A stretch of 64,000 nt of DNA from Olsenella sp. kh2p3 (GCA_900119625.1 FPKD01000003.1:62001-126000); one strand, 5' to 3'; shown: positions 43,499-53,786, numbered from the stretch's first letter. The notes: generated from the sequence alone by a model not told the origin. A program made the numbers and translations.

Positions 43499-44610
43499 TA
43501 CGCCTCGCCTCCCTTCTCGGCCAGCTCAGGCGCTGCTGCCGTGGTCCTGCTCGTCTTGGGGGCATTCTTGGTGACAAAGTCCTTGTCAAGCGCGTAGTGG
43601 CAGCAGGAATAGTGATTGGGACCAACCATGATGCGGCCAGGACGCTCGGAGCGGCACTTGTCCGTGGCATACGGGCAACGCGGCGAGAACGCACAGCCAG
43701 ATGGCAGCGTCACGAGCGAGGGCGGGTTGCCCTTGATGGGCGTGAGCGGGTGCTTCTCGGTCATGACTGGATCGGGGATCGAGCGGATGAGACCCCAGGT
43801 GTAGGGATGCGTGGAGTTGTAGAAGATCTCATCGGCCGTACCAAACTCCACGGGATGCCCCGCGTACATGACCATGATCTTGTCGGCAACGTCGGCAACA
43901 ACGCCCAGATCGTGGGTAATCATCACGATGGCGTTGCCGTTCTTCTTCTGCATCTCGCGCATGAGCTCGATGATCTGCGCCTGGATGGTCACGTCGAGGG
44001 CCGTGGTGGGCTCGTCGGCGATGAGGATGTCGGGGTCGCAGGCAAGCGCCATGGCAATCATGACGCGCTGGCGCATGCCACCGGAGAACTGATGCGGGTA
44101 GTCCTTGACGCGCTGCTCGGGGTTGGGGATGCCCACCATGTCGAGAAGCTCGATGGAGCGCTTGAGTGCCTCATCCTTGGAGTAGCCGCGGTGCAGGCGC
44201 ATGCCCTCGCCCAGCTGGCGACCAATGGTGTAGACCGGGTTCAGCGAGGTCATGGGGTCCTGGAAGATCATCGCGATGTCGTTGCCGCGGATGTCCTGCA
44301 TCTGCTCCTCGCTCATCTTGAGGAGGGACTGGCCACGGTAGCGAACGTCACCCCCCTCGATGCGTCCCGGGGGCATGTCGATGAGGCCCATGATGGTGAG
44401 GTGCGTGACGGACTTGCCCGATCCAGACTCGCCCACCACGCCGAGCGTCTCGCCGCGGTCGAGGGTGTAGGACACGCCGTCCACGGCCTTGACCACGCCG
44501 TCCTGCGTGTGGAAGTACATCTTGAGGTCGTCGACCTCAAGAAGGTGCTCTCCTTCGGGGACGGGCTGGTCCTTGAGGTGCATCTGCACTCTAGTCTTCT
44601 TCTCGAACAT
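43498..44610 (-). CDS. oppD: Oligopeptide ABC transporter ATPase (OppD)
   Basis: 370 aa. Walker [13 protein letters not shown] near 58, [15 protein letters not shown] near 168, [12 protein letters not shown] near 187, and the Cys-rich [14 protein letters not shown] tail typical of OppD. A leader of 18 charged residues precedes the domain. Starts 3 bases after oppC, AAGGA upstream. Confidence 0.93.
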
Positions 44611-44613
44611 GGC

Positions 44614-45585
44614 TTAGGCATCCTTCATCTTGACGTCGAGGGCATCGCGCAGACCGTCGCCCAGGAGGGTGAAGGCAAGCACTGTGGTAAGGATTGCGAG
44701 GCCGGGCATAATCATGAGCCAAGGCTGGGTAGCAAGGTAGGTGGCTCCGTCCTGGATCATAATGCCCCAGGACGGGTTGGGCGCCTGGACGCCCATGCCC
44801 AGGAACGAAAGGGCCGCCTCGGTGAGGATTGCGGAGCCGATGTTCATCGTGGCGTAGACCACGATGACTGCCACGGAGTTGGGGAAGATGTGGCGGGCGA
44901 TGATGCGCGCGTCGGAGGCGCCCATCGCACGCGCCGCGTCAACGTAGTCGTTCTCCTTGACAGTGAGGATTGCCGAACGGAACACGCGGGCGATGGACGG
45001 CCAGCCCAGGATGCCGATGGCGATAAACACGTTCTGGATGCCCGGCCCAATGACCGCAAGCATCGCGATGACAAAGAGCGTGTACGGGAAGGCTAAGAAG
45101 ATGTCGGCCAACCTCATGATGATGGTGTCCCAAATGCCACCGTAATAGGCGGCAAGTGCGCCCATGATGAGGCCCAGCACGGTCGAAATGGCAGTTGCAA
45201 GAACGCCGACGGCAAGCGAGATCCTCGAACCGTAGATAACGCGGCACAGGACATCACGACCAAGTGTGTCCGTACCAAATGGGTGATCGGGGGACGGTGC
45301 AAGCCTCGAGTTCTGGGCCATGGTTGCCGAGTCGGTCTCAGTGGGATTGCCAAGCGTGCCTGGGACCCAGAGATCTGCCGTAAGCGCGACAACAATGACA
45401 ATCCCAATCCAGATTATGCCAATCACGGCCAGCTTGTTGCGCTTAAGCCGCTTCCAGGCGTCGCCCCACATGGTTCTGGACGAGGTTTGGGCGTTGACGG
45501 CAGCTGCGGCGGCCTTCGCGGAGAAGATGCCAAGGGTGTTCTCGTCCTTTGGTGCCCCAGATGTCTGTGTGGTGTTTTCTGCCAT
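44614..45585 (-). CDS. oppC: Oligopeptide ABC transporter permease (OppC)
   Basis: 323 aa, six helices. EAA loop YVDAARAMGASDARIIARHIFPN near 208-230 and the terminal LLGDGLRDALDVK are typical. A long N-terminal cytoplasmic segment includes SRTMWGDAWKRLKRNK. AGAGGTAGG precedes the ATG, 6 bases after the oppB stop. Confidence 0.93.
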   Translation of the reverse strand: MAENTTQTSGAPKDENTLGIFSAKAAAAAVNAQTSSRTMWGDAWKRLKRNKLAVIGIIWIGIVIVVALTADLWVPGTLGNPTETDSATMAQNSRLAPSPDHPFGTDTLGRDVLCRVIYGSRISLAVGVLATAISTVLGLIMGALAAYYGGIWDTIIMRLADIFLAFPYTLFVIAMLAVIGPGIQNVFIAIGILGWPSIARVFRSAILTVKENDYVDAARAMGASDARIIARHIFPNSVAVIVVYATMNIGSAILTEAALSFLGMGVQAPNPSWGIMIQDGATYLATQPWLMIMPGLAILTTVLAFTLLGDGLRDALDVKMKDA

Positions 45586-45591
45586 GCCTGC

Positions 45592-46632
45592 CTACCTCTC
45601 GTTCTTTGGTGCGCCAAAGCGGATGCGCGGGTCAAGGAAGGCATAGCTCACGTCAACGACAAGATTGATGACCATGACCACGACCACGATGACGGTAACC
45701 GAGCCTAGCACCAGGGGCCAGTCGCGCTGGGTGATGGCGCGGTATGTCTCATAGCCAACTCCAGGCCAGTTGAAGACCGTCTCGGTCAGAATGGCACCGG
45801 CAAGCAGCCCGCCGAAGTCCATGCCAATGTAAGTGACAACGGGGATGAGCGCATTCTTGAGGGCGTGGTGGATGACGATGTCCTTACGAGATAGGCCCTT
45901 TGCCTTTGCCGTACGGATGTAGTCCTGGTTCATGACTTCAAGCAACTGAGACCGCATTATGCGGGCCGTATATGCCATTGAGATTGCTGCCAGAGTGAAT
46001 GCGGGGAGTATGTAGTACATCCAGTCCTGAAATTCGGCATATGGCCCACCGGCACCTGATATGGGCAAATAGAAGGCACCGCCGGTCGCATCCTTAAGAA
46101 AAACGCCAAAGAACAACTGCAAGAGCATGCCCAGCCAGAACGCAGGCATGGAGACGAACAGGGCCGAGAGGAACGTTACAAATATGTCCCAGAATGAGTA
46201 GCGCTTGAGTGCGCTCACTATGCCGGCACCTATGCCGAGCACCGCCTCCATGATGATTGCCACAATGGCAAGTCTCACGGTGTAGGGGTACTTGTCTGCC
46301 AGGATGCTCGAGACCGACTGGCCCGACTTCTGGTAGCTCACGCCAAGGTCCCCGTGGAGAAGGCCACCAACGTAGAGGAAGTACCTCTCCCACATAGGGG
46401 TCTCGATGGTGTTGCCGTTCTCGTCATACTTGATTGTGCCATCATCGTTCGTCTCGATGAGGTGGAAGGAGGCGCGCAGGTTGTTCTCGGTGACGGGGTC
46501 GAGCTTCTTGTCGCCGGCAATCAACCTGATTGGGTCTCCCGGAACGATGTTCTCGAGGGAGAACAGAATCAGCGTGACTCCCAAGAACACCGGGATGAAC
46601 TGCAGAACGCGCTTGATGATGTATTTTCCCAT
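45592..46632 (-). CDS. oppB: Oligopeptide ABC transporter permease (OppB)
   Basis: 346 aa. N-terminal helix IIKRVLQFIPVFLGVTLILFSL at 4-25, an extracytoplasmic loop of about 65 residues, then the permease domain with YIRTAKAKGLSRKDIVIHHALKN at about 240-262. ATG at 46632 is preferred because AGGGGAG lies six bases upstream; a GTG two codons earlier abuts it. Confidence 0.93.
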   Translation of the reverse strand: MGKYIIKRVLQFIPVFLGVTLILFSLENIVPGDPIRLIAGDKKLDPVTENNLRASFHLIETNDDGTIKYDENGNTIETPMWERYFLYVGGLLHGDLGVSYQKSGQSVSSILADKYPYTVRLAIVAIIMEAVLGIGAGIVSALKRYSFWDIFVTFLSALFVSMPAFWLGMLLQLFFGVFLKDATGGAFYLPISGAGGPYAEFQDWMYYILPAFTLAAISMAYTARIMRSQLLEVMNQDYIRTAKAKGLSRKDIVIHHALKNALIPVVTYIGMDFGGLLAGAILTETVFNWPGVGYETYRAITQRDWPLVLGSVTVIVVVVMVINLVVDVSYAFLDPRIRFGAPKNER

Positions 46633-46679
46633 GGTCACTCCCCTGCCACCGCATGGGACGAGCGAATAGATGCCGATAA

Positions 46680-46715
46680 AAGACAGGGCGGGGCACCGGA
46701 GCCCCGATGCCCCGC
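46680..46715 (-). terminator. Leaky terminator between oppA and oppB
   Basis: Minus strand GCGGGGCA...TGCCCCGC (8-bp perfect) followed by CCTGTCTTTT, in the 98-base gap after oppA. Such a hairpin lets the binding protein be made in excess over the membrane subunits, a common opp arrangement. Confidence 0.7.
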
Positions 46716-46730
46716 ACGAGCTTGTGGGGA

Positions 46731-48413
46731 CTAGGCCTGGACGCTCGCCTCACCTAGGTGGGCAATGCCTGCCGGGTCGTAGTACAGGCTCTGAATCCTC
46801 TCGGAGCCAATGTGGTCGTGCGCGTAGAACATGATGGGGATGACCGGCATGTCCTCGCCCAGGAGCTTGCAGGCCTCGCGGTACTCGGACTTGCGCTCGT
46901 CCTCGTCGGTGACCTTGCGGGCCTCCTCGACGAGCTTGTCGAACTCGGGGTTGGAGTACTTGCCGTAGTTATTCGACGAGGTGCTGTAGAAGTTGGGGTA
47001 CAGGAAGTTGTCCATATTGGGGTAGTCGGCAATCCAGCCCATTCGGGCAAGTTGGAAGCCACCGCCATCGAGCGCGGTGAGGTAGGTAGCCCACTCCTGG
47101 GAGTTCTGCTGAACGGTCACGCCAATAGCCTCGAAGTCGCCCTGGATGATGGACATGATGTCCTCGTGGCCACCGCCGGAGTTGTAGGAGAGCTTCACCG
47201 TGAGATTGCGCTTGCCATCCGCGTCTGCGGTGTAGCCAGCGCTATCAAGGATCTCTTTAGCCTTGTCGGGATTGTAGTCGCAGTACTCCCAGGTGGAGTC
47301 GGGAGAGTCGTCAATCAGCGGCGGGAAGCAGCTGGTAGCGGGCTTGCGGGAGCCCTCGAAGAGCGTGTCGCAGATGTTCTGGCGGTTGATGGCAAGACTG
47401 AGCGCCTGGCGGACCTCCTTCTTGCCAAGGTTCTCGTCTCCCATCTCGCAGATGAGCCAGTAGGTCGCGGCCTCAGCACCGGTGAGAACCTGCTTCTTCG
47501 GCGTCACGGTATAGCCGTCATCGGAGGTGCCGTACTGCTGCTCGACCTCGCCAAGGCGGCCGGAGGGCACGGAGCAGAAGTCGATGTTGCCGGCCTGGAA
47601 CTCCTTGAATGCGGTATCCGGGTCCTTCTGGATGGAGAAGTTCACGGCATCGAGCTTTGCGGGGGTGCCGTAGTAGCCGTCGAACTTCTTGACGTTGATG
47701 TACTGGCCGGAGACCCAGGTGCCATCCATCTGGAAGGGGCCGTTGCCGATGGGGGCAACGAGGAAACTGTCGGGATCGTCACGCGCCGCCTTAGGAACAG
47801 GCACGAGCGCCTGGTGGGCGCAGACGAGCGGCCACTCGGACATGGGCGTGGTCAGGTCAAAGACGAGCGTGTAATCATCCGGGCATGTGACGCCAGAGAT
47901 CTCGTCGGCCTCGCCCGCCTGCATCTCCTTGGCACCCTTTACGGGGTCGAGGTGGTAGGCAACGTCCGAGGGGGTCTTCATCGTTGGGTCGCAGATGCGC
48001 TCAAAGGCGCGCTTGAAGTCCTCTGCCTTCACGGTGTCACCGTTGTGGAACTTGCAGTCCTTGCGGATGTGGAAGGTCCACTGGGTCGCGTCGTCGTTGG
48101 ACTCCCAGGACTCGGCCGCCGCCGGCTCAAGCTCCTTGGTGTCGTAGTTGTACTTGGTGAGGGAGTCGAACAGGCACTTCGCAACCTGGGTGCCCTCGGA
48201 CTCCTGCGTGTTGTAGGGGTCGATGGCAACGGGGTCGTTGATATAGTACTTCAGCACGCCGCCCGTGCTGGCTCCCGCATCAGAGGAAGAGCCACCCGAA
48301 GTCGCACTTCCAGAGTTATTCTTGCCGCATCCCGCGAGGCCGGCCAGTGCCGCTGCGGCAACGCCGCCCTTGATGAAGCCTCGACGAGAGACTCCGCCAA
48401 ATCTGTCTTCCAT
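46731..48413 (-). CDS. oppA: Oligopeptide-binding lipoprotein (OppA)
   Basis: 560 aa SBP family 5. Twin-arginine signal (VSRRGFIKGG, residues 8-17) and lipobox LAGC with Cys29. Family blocks YNYDTKELEPAAAESWESNDDATQWTFHIRKDCKFHNGDTVKAEDFKRAF (about 98-147) and RQALSLAINRQNICDTLFEG are clear. GGAGGAGCAT precedes the ATG; a longer frame upstream is not supported. First gene of oppABCDF. It is close in sequence to the orphan binding protein at 53787-55451. Confidence 0.93.
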   Translation of the reverse strand: MEDRFGGVSRRGFIKGGVAAAALAGLAGCGKNNSGSATSGGSSSDAGASTGGVLKYYINDPVAIDPYNTQESEGTQVAKCLFDSLTKYNYDTKELEPAAAESWESNDDATQWTFHIRKDCKFHNGDTVKAEDFKRAFERICDPTMKTPSDVAYHLDPVKGAKEMQAGEADEISGVTCPDDYTLVFDLTTPMSEWPLVCAHQALVPVPKAARDDPDSFLVAPIGNGPFQMDGTWVSGQYINVKKFDGYYGTPAKLDAVNFSIQKDPDTAFKEFQAGNIDFCSVPSGRLGEVEQQYGTSDDGYTVTPKKQVLTGAEAATYWLICEMGDENLGKKEVRQALSLAINRQNICDTLFEGSRKPATSCFPPLIDDSPDSTWEYCDYNPDKAKEILDSAGYTADADGKRNLTVKLSYNSGGGHEDIMSIIQGDFEAIGVTVQQNSQEWATYLTALDGGGFQLARMGWIADYPNMDNFLYPNFYSTSSNNYGKYSNPEFDKLVEEARKVTDEDERKSEYREACKLLGEDMPVIPIMFYAHDHIGSERIQSLYYDPAGIAHLGEASVQA

Positions 48414-48625
48414 ATGCTCCTCCTCTTCCACGCCAACTTGAATACCAAAGCACCAAGTCCCACCTTGATGTTGTGACCTAGCGTAGCGAGTCAATGTTTC
48501 TAAACAGTGTTCATAAAGGACGAATGGTCTACATGTAACGTTAAGAACGTAAATAGAAAAACTTACGAAATGACTACGTAATTACTCGTTAATGTAACCC
48601 CAGATTGCCAAGGGTTACGCCCCGC

Positions 48626-49699
48626 TTAAAAGGAGCGAACGGCATCCGGAGTAATCCGCTCGGCCACGGCAACCGCAACCTCCGCCGTCATCTTTACGTC
48701 ATAGAGCGTGCACAGCGCGGTTCCCGAGTGGACGTAGCGACTGGGAACGCCAGCGACCACGCAGGGAATGTCAAGCATGTGGGTGGGGCCGCCGTCGGTG
48801 CCGCCGCCCTCCCGCACGCTCGTTTGGCAGACAAGTCCCGCCTCCGCCGCACATTTGAGGACAAAGCGCTGGTAGCGAGGGTTCGTAATCATGCAGCAGT
48901 CAAAGTAGCGAAACATGGGGCCATGGCGAAAGGCAGTCTGGACGTCATCGGGGATGGTAAACGTGTCATCTGCCGGGCAGCCCTCAAACATGAAGGCGAC
49001 CATGGGATCGAAGTGCAGCGCCGCTGCCAGCACGCCGCGCTCCCCCACCTCCTCCATCGAGCTCACCGAGGCAACAACGTCAAAGGGTAGATCCGTGCGG
49101 CTAGAAAGCTCGCGCAGGGCGAGGAGCTCTGCGGTGACTCCTGCGCGGCAGTCGAATGCCTTCCCCAACGCAACGCCAGTCTTCTCGTTGTACTCGAACT
49201 TGGTGGCCGGGACAAAAGGCTCGCCCATACCCATATGGAAGACGTTTATCGCCTCCTCCTTGGAGGTGGCGCCAACGTCCAGGATGAGCTGCAGCTCTCC
49301 GGAGGCGCGCTCGGCAGCGCTCATGAAGTGGGGCGGCTTCACGCCAATCACGCCATGGACCCACTCGCCAAGCGTGTTTCTCACCAGCACGTCCTGGCCG
49401 GTGAGCACGTTGGGAGAGAAGCGTCCTAGTTCAACGAAGGTCATCGTGCCGTTGGAGCGGATGGACTTGACCATGCCTCCAACCTCGTCGCCGTGGGCAT
49501 CGAGCATGAGCACGGGCTTCTCGCCTGTAAAGTTCTTGGGGGTGACGAGTGCGTCGTGGACGCTGTTGGTCTCGACCTTTGCCCACCCTTGGCAGAAGTC
49601 GCGCACGACCTCTATGGTCTCGTCCTCGAAGCCCGAGGGGGACTTTGCGTTAGAGAGCCTGCCGAGAAGGTCCACGACCTCGCTATCGTTGAAATCCAT
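48626..49699 (-). CDS. M42-family metallopeptidase (glutamyl aminopeptidase/FrvX type)
   Basis: 357 aa. Metal-site motifs of the M42 family: LDAHGDEVGGMV near 66-77, FDCRAGVTAELLAL near 174-187 (the bridging Asp), SSMEEVGERG near 204-213 (catalytic Glu pair), and GTDGGPTHML near 310. These peptidases remove N-terminal residues from short peptides and form tetrahedral dodecamers. Follows two creatininase-family genes (47-base gap) and precedes oppA on the same strand, so it fits a peptide-import-and-digest operon. ATG at 49699 with GAGAGG upstream. Confidence 0.9.
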   Translation of the reverse strand: MDFNDSEVVDLLGRLSNAKSPSGFEDETIEVVRDFCQGWAKVETNSVHDALVTPKNFTGEKPVLMLDAHGDEVGGMVKSIRSNGTMTFVELGRFSPNVLTGQDVLVRNTLGEWVHGVIGVKPPHFMSAAERASGELQLILDVGATSKEEAINVFHMGMGEPFVPATKFEYNEKTGVALGKAFDCRAGVTAELLALRELSSRTDLPFDVVASVSSMEEVGERGVLAAALHFDPMVAFMFEGCPADDTFTIPDDVQTAFRHGPMFRYFDCCMITNPRYQRFVLKCAAEAGLVCQTSVREGGGTDGGPTHMLDIPCVVAGVPSRYVHSGTALCTLYDVKMTAEVAVAVAERITPDAVRSF

Positions 49700-49746
49700 T
49701 GCCACTTGCCTCTCTCCTGGGAGCCAATATCGCGTACGTGCTGACG

Positions 49747-50568
49747 TTACTTGCCGCCATTGCCGCCGTATGCCTTGGTAGTGCGGACGGGCATGGGCGC
49801 GGGAAGCGGCGCGCGCTTGAGGGCGCCGATGAAGTCGACGAGGTAGCTGGCCACGCCGTCCATCATCTGGCCTCCCCACTCCGGGTTGGCGTCCGCTGGG
49901 TCGTCGGGGCCAATCCAGCCGTTGCCGGCGTAGCGGCAGGCGTCACGCGGAATGGCAACGTGGGCGCCCTTGAACTCAACGTTGTCCCAGCCAGACGTGG
50001 GAAGCTCGTCGGAGATGTCGTTAGCAAGCGCCATGGGGCCAAGCTCGGAGGAATCCACAAGCGAGGGGTCGACGGCCATCACCGCAGCCGTCTCCTCTGC
50101 CCCGCCATGGCCACCGCCCCACGCAGGGTTGAGCTCGCCTGCCATGAGCCACCAATCCGCCCTTGCCGCGAGGCACCCTCGCCTATTGAGCTCCTCGCAC
50201 ACGCTTGAGATGGGCTTGATGTTGGGGCCGTGGCCGTTGATGAAGAGGAACCTTCTTGCTCCATAGTCGTAGAGCTGCATGCTGAGCGTCCGGACAAGCG
50301 AACGGAGAAGGTCATAGCCTATCGAGAGCGTTCCCGGAAACCCCAGGAGGTCATCCGCGTTGCCAAAGGGAATCGTGGGCGCAATGAGCACGTCCTCGCC
50401 AAGGGCAGCATCAATCTTTTCCAGCAGCAGATTGGGTGCAAGGGTGTCTGTTCCCAGCGGGTTGTGCCTCCCGTGCTCCTCCGTGCTTCCTATGGCCATG
50501 ACGACGAGGTCGTTTCCCTGCTCAAAGTAGTCTTTCACGGCAGGCCAGGTACTCAGCTCGATGCGCAT
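49747..50568 (-). CDS. Creatininase-family amidohydrolase, paralogue 1
   Basis: 273 aa. Metal-binding blocks of the creatininase/Mft-E family: IGSTEEHGRHNPLGTD near 26-41, FINGHGPNIKP near 112-122 and WGGGHGGAEETAAVMAVDP near 147-165. Family members hydrolyse cyclic or linear amide bonds (creatinine, formamidopyrimidine, short peptides) with two metal ions. The actual substrate here is unknown; context with peptidase and peptide importer suggests a peptide-like amide. AAGGAGGAGAA precedes the ATG. Confidence 0.85.
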   Translation of the reverse strand: MRIELSTWPAVKDYFEQGNDLVVMAIGSTEEHGRHNPLGTDTLAPNLLLEKIDAALGEDVLIAPTIPFGNADDLLGFPGTLSIGYDLLRSLVRTLSMQLYDYGARRFLFINGHGPNIKPISSVCEELNRRGCLAARADWWLMAGELNPAWGGGHGGAEETAAVMAVDPSLVDSSELGPMALANDISDELPTSGWDNVEFKGAHVAIPRDACRYAGNGWIGPDDPADANPEWGGQMMDGVASYLVDFIGALKRAPLPAPMPVRTTKAYGGNGGK

Positions 50569-50641
50569 TTCTCCTCCTTGTTGTCCGCCCGTCCCTCGGC
50601 AGGCGGGAACGCCTGGTACAGATGCAGCTATGCAGTGTGCG

Positions 50642-51457
50642 CTACTGGTCGAGGTGCTCCGTTGCCCGAGAGAAGTCGATTGGCTCGGGCAGCTTCTCTG
50701 CCTCGAGGGCGTGCGTGAACTCCTGAAGCCACGCAGCCGTACCCTCGAGCATCTCCTTGCCAAGCTCCGCGCTTGCCCCGCGTGGATGGTCGTCGTGGCC
50801 TTCGGCAACCCAACCGGAGCTTGCAAAGCGGGCAAGCCTGCGCGGGAACTCCACCTCCGCACCGCCAAAGCTCACGCTGTTCCATCCCGTCGAGGGCATG
50901 TCGGCCCCAATGTCGGGGAGCAGGTTCTCGTCTGTCACCTGCGACATGTCAACGGAGGCCGGGTCTATGGCGAGATTGGCGCTGGTCTCCATGGCGCCAC
51001 CATGCCCGCCGCCCCATGCGGGATCAAGCTGCGGGGCAACCCTCCACCAGTTGACCACCGCCGCAAGGCAGCCGGCATCGTTCAGGTCCATCGATGCCAT
51101 CGAGAGCGACTTAACATTGCCGCCATGACCATTGAGAAAGACGAAGCGGCGTGCGCCATAGGCTCTGAGCTGCCGCGTGATACTCGAAAGGACGTCGTAG
51201 AGCCCCTGGACGCCAAGGCTCACCGTGCCAGGGTACCCAACAAGGTCATCCGTTGCGCCATAGGGAAGGGTTGGAGCCACAAGATACGTCCCGTCGCGCT
51301 GTTCCAGCAGCTCAAGGATCTTGTCTGGCGCCATGGTATCGGTGCCCAGCGGATTGTGCCTGCCGTGGCACTCCGTCGAGCCAACTCCAATAATCACCAG
51401 GTCGTGCTCCTTGAAGTAGTCACGAACCTGCGTCCAGGTGCTTCTCTCCATGTACAT
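50642..51457 (-). CDS. Creatininase-family amidohydrolase, paralogue 2
   Basis: 271 aa. Same motif set as paralogue 1: VGSTECHGRHNPLGTD, FLNGHGGNVKS and WGGGHGGAMETSANLAIDP, with the N-terminal ERSTWTQVRDYFKEHD matching the STWPAVxxYF opening of the other two. First gene of the run creatininase - creatininase - M42; 73 bases to paralogue 1. ATG at 51457 chosen because AAGGAGGATGCC precedes it; a second ATG two codons later is possible. Confidence 0.85.
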   Translation of the reverse strand: MYMERSTWTQVRDYFKEHDLVIIGVGSTECHGRHNPLGTDTMAPDKILELLEQRDGTYLVAPTLPYGATDDLVGYPGTVSLGVQGLYDVLSSITRQLRAYGARRFVFLNGHGGNVKSLSMASMDLNDAGCLAAVVNWWRVAPQLDPAWGGGHGGAMETSANLAIDPASVDMSQVTDENLLPDIGADMPSTGWNSVSFGGAEVEFPRRLARFASSGWVAEGHDDHPRGASAELGKEMLEGTAAWLQEFTHALEAEKLPEPIDFSRATEHLDQ

Positions 51458-51571
51458 GTGGCATCCTCCTTGTGACAAGCCTTTATGTCACCAGCATAGG
51501 CTTGCAAGCGTTTAAGGATGCCAACTCGATGGTTTAATGTCCCACCTGTTAACCAAACCCTTGCATGCAGA

Positions 51572-51605
51572 CAAAAAAGGACGGGGGGCACACGCCACTC
51601 CGTCC
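51572..51605 (-). terminator. Terminator of secG
   Basis: Minus strand GGACGG...CCGTCC stem followed by TTTTTTG, 27 bases after the secG stop. Confidence 0.75.
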
Positions 51606-51632
51606 CGCATGAAAGCGCTTTTTCGAGAAGGC

Positions 51633-51893
51633 CTAGCCGGCCAGGCCGATGGTTCCCGTGGGGAAGGTCACCGCCATCACGATGACGCACACAACGAAGA
51701 TGACGGAGGTGATGACTGTGAGCCTGTCGAGGTTCTTCTCCCAGATGCCAGAGCCGGCGGAGGCATTGTAGAGCGAGGAGGCAATCATGTCAGAGACGCC
51801 CGTGCCCTTGCCCGAGTGCATGAGGACGAGAGCCACGGTGAGCAGGCCGGAGATGAACAGCAAGACAAGGAGGATGACGTTGAGGACGTTCAC
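51633..51893 (-). CDS. secG: SecG, preprotein translocase subunit
   Basis: 86 aa with two helices (VLNVILLVLLFISGLLTVALVLM at 3-25; VITSVIFVVCVIVMAVTF near 60-77) and the SecG loop HSGKGTGVSDMIASS between them. SecG assists SecYE in protein export. Start is a GTG at 51893 with AAGGAGCC upstream. Confidence 0.92.
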   Translation of the reverse strand: MNVLNVILLVLLFISGLLTVALVLMHSGKGTGVSDMIASSLYNASAGSGIWEKNLDRLTVITSVIFVVCVIVMAVTFPTGTIGLAG

Positions 51894-52090
51894 GGATTCT
51901 GGCTCCTTCGAGAGCGGATGGGCTGTATGCAATGTGATTCAGCATAGCATATGGTGATACGCGTGTTTTATCGTTTTTCTCATTTCACAACTCAGATTAC
52001 GTCCGGCGAGCGGCGCGATGAACGGCGCGAGTTCCATGGGTGATACAGTCTTCTCCGGAGCTTACCCGAGGACTTTGGAAGGGAGCAGGA

Positions 52091-53491
52091 ATGGAGAGAC
52101 CAAACGCCTGGAAGGGCTATGGCGAGAAGGACCTGGCGCAGCTCACTGAATTCTGCGAGGGGTACAGGAAGTTCATCTCTGAGAATAAGACGGAGCGAGA
52201 GTGCTGCTCAACCGCCATCGAGCTTGCGGAGGCACATGGGTATCGCCCGCTTGAGGAGGCTGTCAAGGCAGGCGAGAAGCTCTCGGCCGGCGACAAGGTC
52301 TACGCGTCGGTTCGCGGCAAGAGCCTCATGCTCATCGAGCTGGGCACGGAGCCCCTCGAGCAGGGCGTCAACATCCTTGGTGCCCACATCGACTCGCCCC
52401 GCCTGGACGTCAAGCAGAACCCGCTCGAGGAGAGAAACGACATCGCCACGCTTGACACGCACTACTACGGCGGCGTGAAGACATACCAGTGGGCAACCCT
52501 GCCTCTGGCAATCCATGGCGTTGTTGCCAAGAAGGATGGGAGTGTCATCAAGGTCGTGATTGGCGAGGACCCATCGGACCCCGTCTTCTGCGTCTCCGAC
52601 CTTCTCCCCCACCTTGCCCGTGAGCAGATGCAGAAGAAGGCGTCCGAGCTCATTGAGGGCGAGCTTCTCGACGTGATTGTGGGCAACCGCCCCAGGGCAG
52701 CTAGCGACGGCGCCGAGAAGGACCAAGACAAAGAAGCGGTTAAGGCAACCGTCCTTGATATTCTCGCCGAGAAGTACGACATCACCGAGGAGGACCTACT
52801 CTCCGCCGAGCTTGAGATTGTGCCCGCTGGCCAGGCGCGCGACATGGGCCTGGACCGTTCGATGATCCTGGGCTACGGCCAGGACGACCGCTCCTGCGCC
52901 TATCCCTCGCTTCTTGCCCAGCTTGCGTGCGAGGCGCCCAAGCGCACCGCCGTCACCATCCTTGTTGACAAGGAGGAGATTGGCAGCCGCGGTGCTACCT
53001 CGATGAGCAGCCGCTTCTTTGAGGATGTCATGGCCGAGCTTATCGAGGCAGCCGGACAGGGTACTCCCCTGGCGCTGCGCCGTTGCCTCGAGCGCTCTCG
53101 CATGCTCTCGAGTGACGTCTCCGCGGCCTTCGACCCCAACTACTCCTCGGTCTTCGAGGCAAAGAACTCGTGCTTCCTTGGGCGCGGTCTCACCTTCAAC
53201 AAGTACACGGGAGGCAGCGGCAAGTCTGGCTCCAACGATGCCGACGCCGAGTACGTTGCCCTCATCCGTCGCGTGATGGATGACGCAAACGTCCGCTTCC
53301 AGACCGCCGAGCTCGGCCGCGTTGACGCCGGTGGCGGTGGCACCATCGCCTACATCCTTGCCACCTATGGCATGAACGTCATTGACTCCGGCATTGGCGT
53401 GCTCTCGATGCACTCCCCCTGGGAGGTCACCAGCAAGGCGGACATCTGGGAGGCCTACAAGGGCTATTGCGCCTTCCTCGCGCTGGAATAG
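52091..53491 (+). CDS. M18-family aminopeptidase
   Basis: 466 aa. Zinc ligands in LGAHIDSPRLDVK near 96-108, DKEEIGSRGATSM near 296-308 and the C-terminal MHSPWEVTSKAD near 441; the catalytic frame is that of aspartyl aminopeptidase-like M18 enzymes (LAP4/ApeA). These cytoplasmic enzymes release N-terminal acidic or hydrophobic residues. ATG at 52091 with GGGAGCAGGA upstream. Monocistronic; terminator follows. Confidence 0.92.
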   Translation: MERPNAWKGYGEKDLAQLTEFCEGYRKFISENKTERECCSTAIELAEAHGYRPLEEAVKAGEKLSAGDKVYASVRGKSLMLIELGTEPLEQGVNILGAHIDSPRLDVKQNPLEERNDIATLDTHYYGGVKTYQWATLPLAIHGVVAKKDGSVIKVVIGEDPSDPVFCVSDLLPHLAREQMQKKASELIEGELLDVIVGNRPRAASDGAEKDQDKEAVKATVLDILAEKYDITEEDLLSAELEIVPAGQARDMGLDRSMILGYGQDDRSCAYPSLLAQLACEAPKRTAVTILVDKEEIGSRGATSMSSRFFEDVMAELIEAAGQGTPLALRRCLERSRMLSSDVSAAFDPNYSSVFEAKNSCFLGRGLTFNKYTGGSGKSGSNDADAEYVALIRRVMDDANVRFQTAELGRVDAGGGGTIAYILATYGMNVIDSGIGVLSMHSPWEVTSKADIWEAYKGYCAFLALE

Positions 53492-53537
53492 CGGACAGAA
53501 CGGGCGGAGCTTCTCGCCATTAGAGACGGTGCCTCTT

Positions 53538-53573
53538 GATGGGTGCGGGCAGTCATGCTCGCACCCATTCTTG
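53538..53573 (+). terminator. Terminator of the M18 aminopeptidase gene
   Basis: ATGGGTGCG (53539-53547) pairs with CGCACCCAT (53560-53568), followed by TCTTGT; 47 bases after the stop. Confidence 0.75.
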
Positions 53574-53786
53574 TGGGGTCCACGAGCGAGGTGCGGCCAT
53601 GCGGCTTTCGAGTTGCAGTCGGCGAGCGGTAGGAAAATCAGGCCAAAGGTATCAATACTGCAAACATTTGCTTCAGGCGTGTTTCAGCCCTCAGACACTT
53701 TCCTCCAACAGGACGAACATCTTTCTCGAAAAGCAGACGCTGCGGTCATGCGGCGTCTGCATGGGGACAGACGGCGGGAGGAAAAG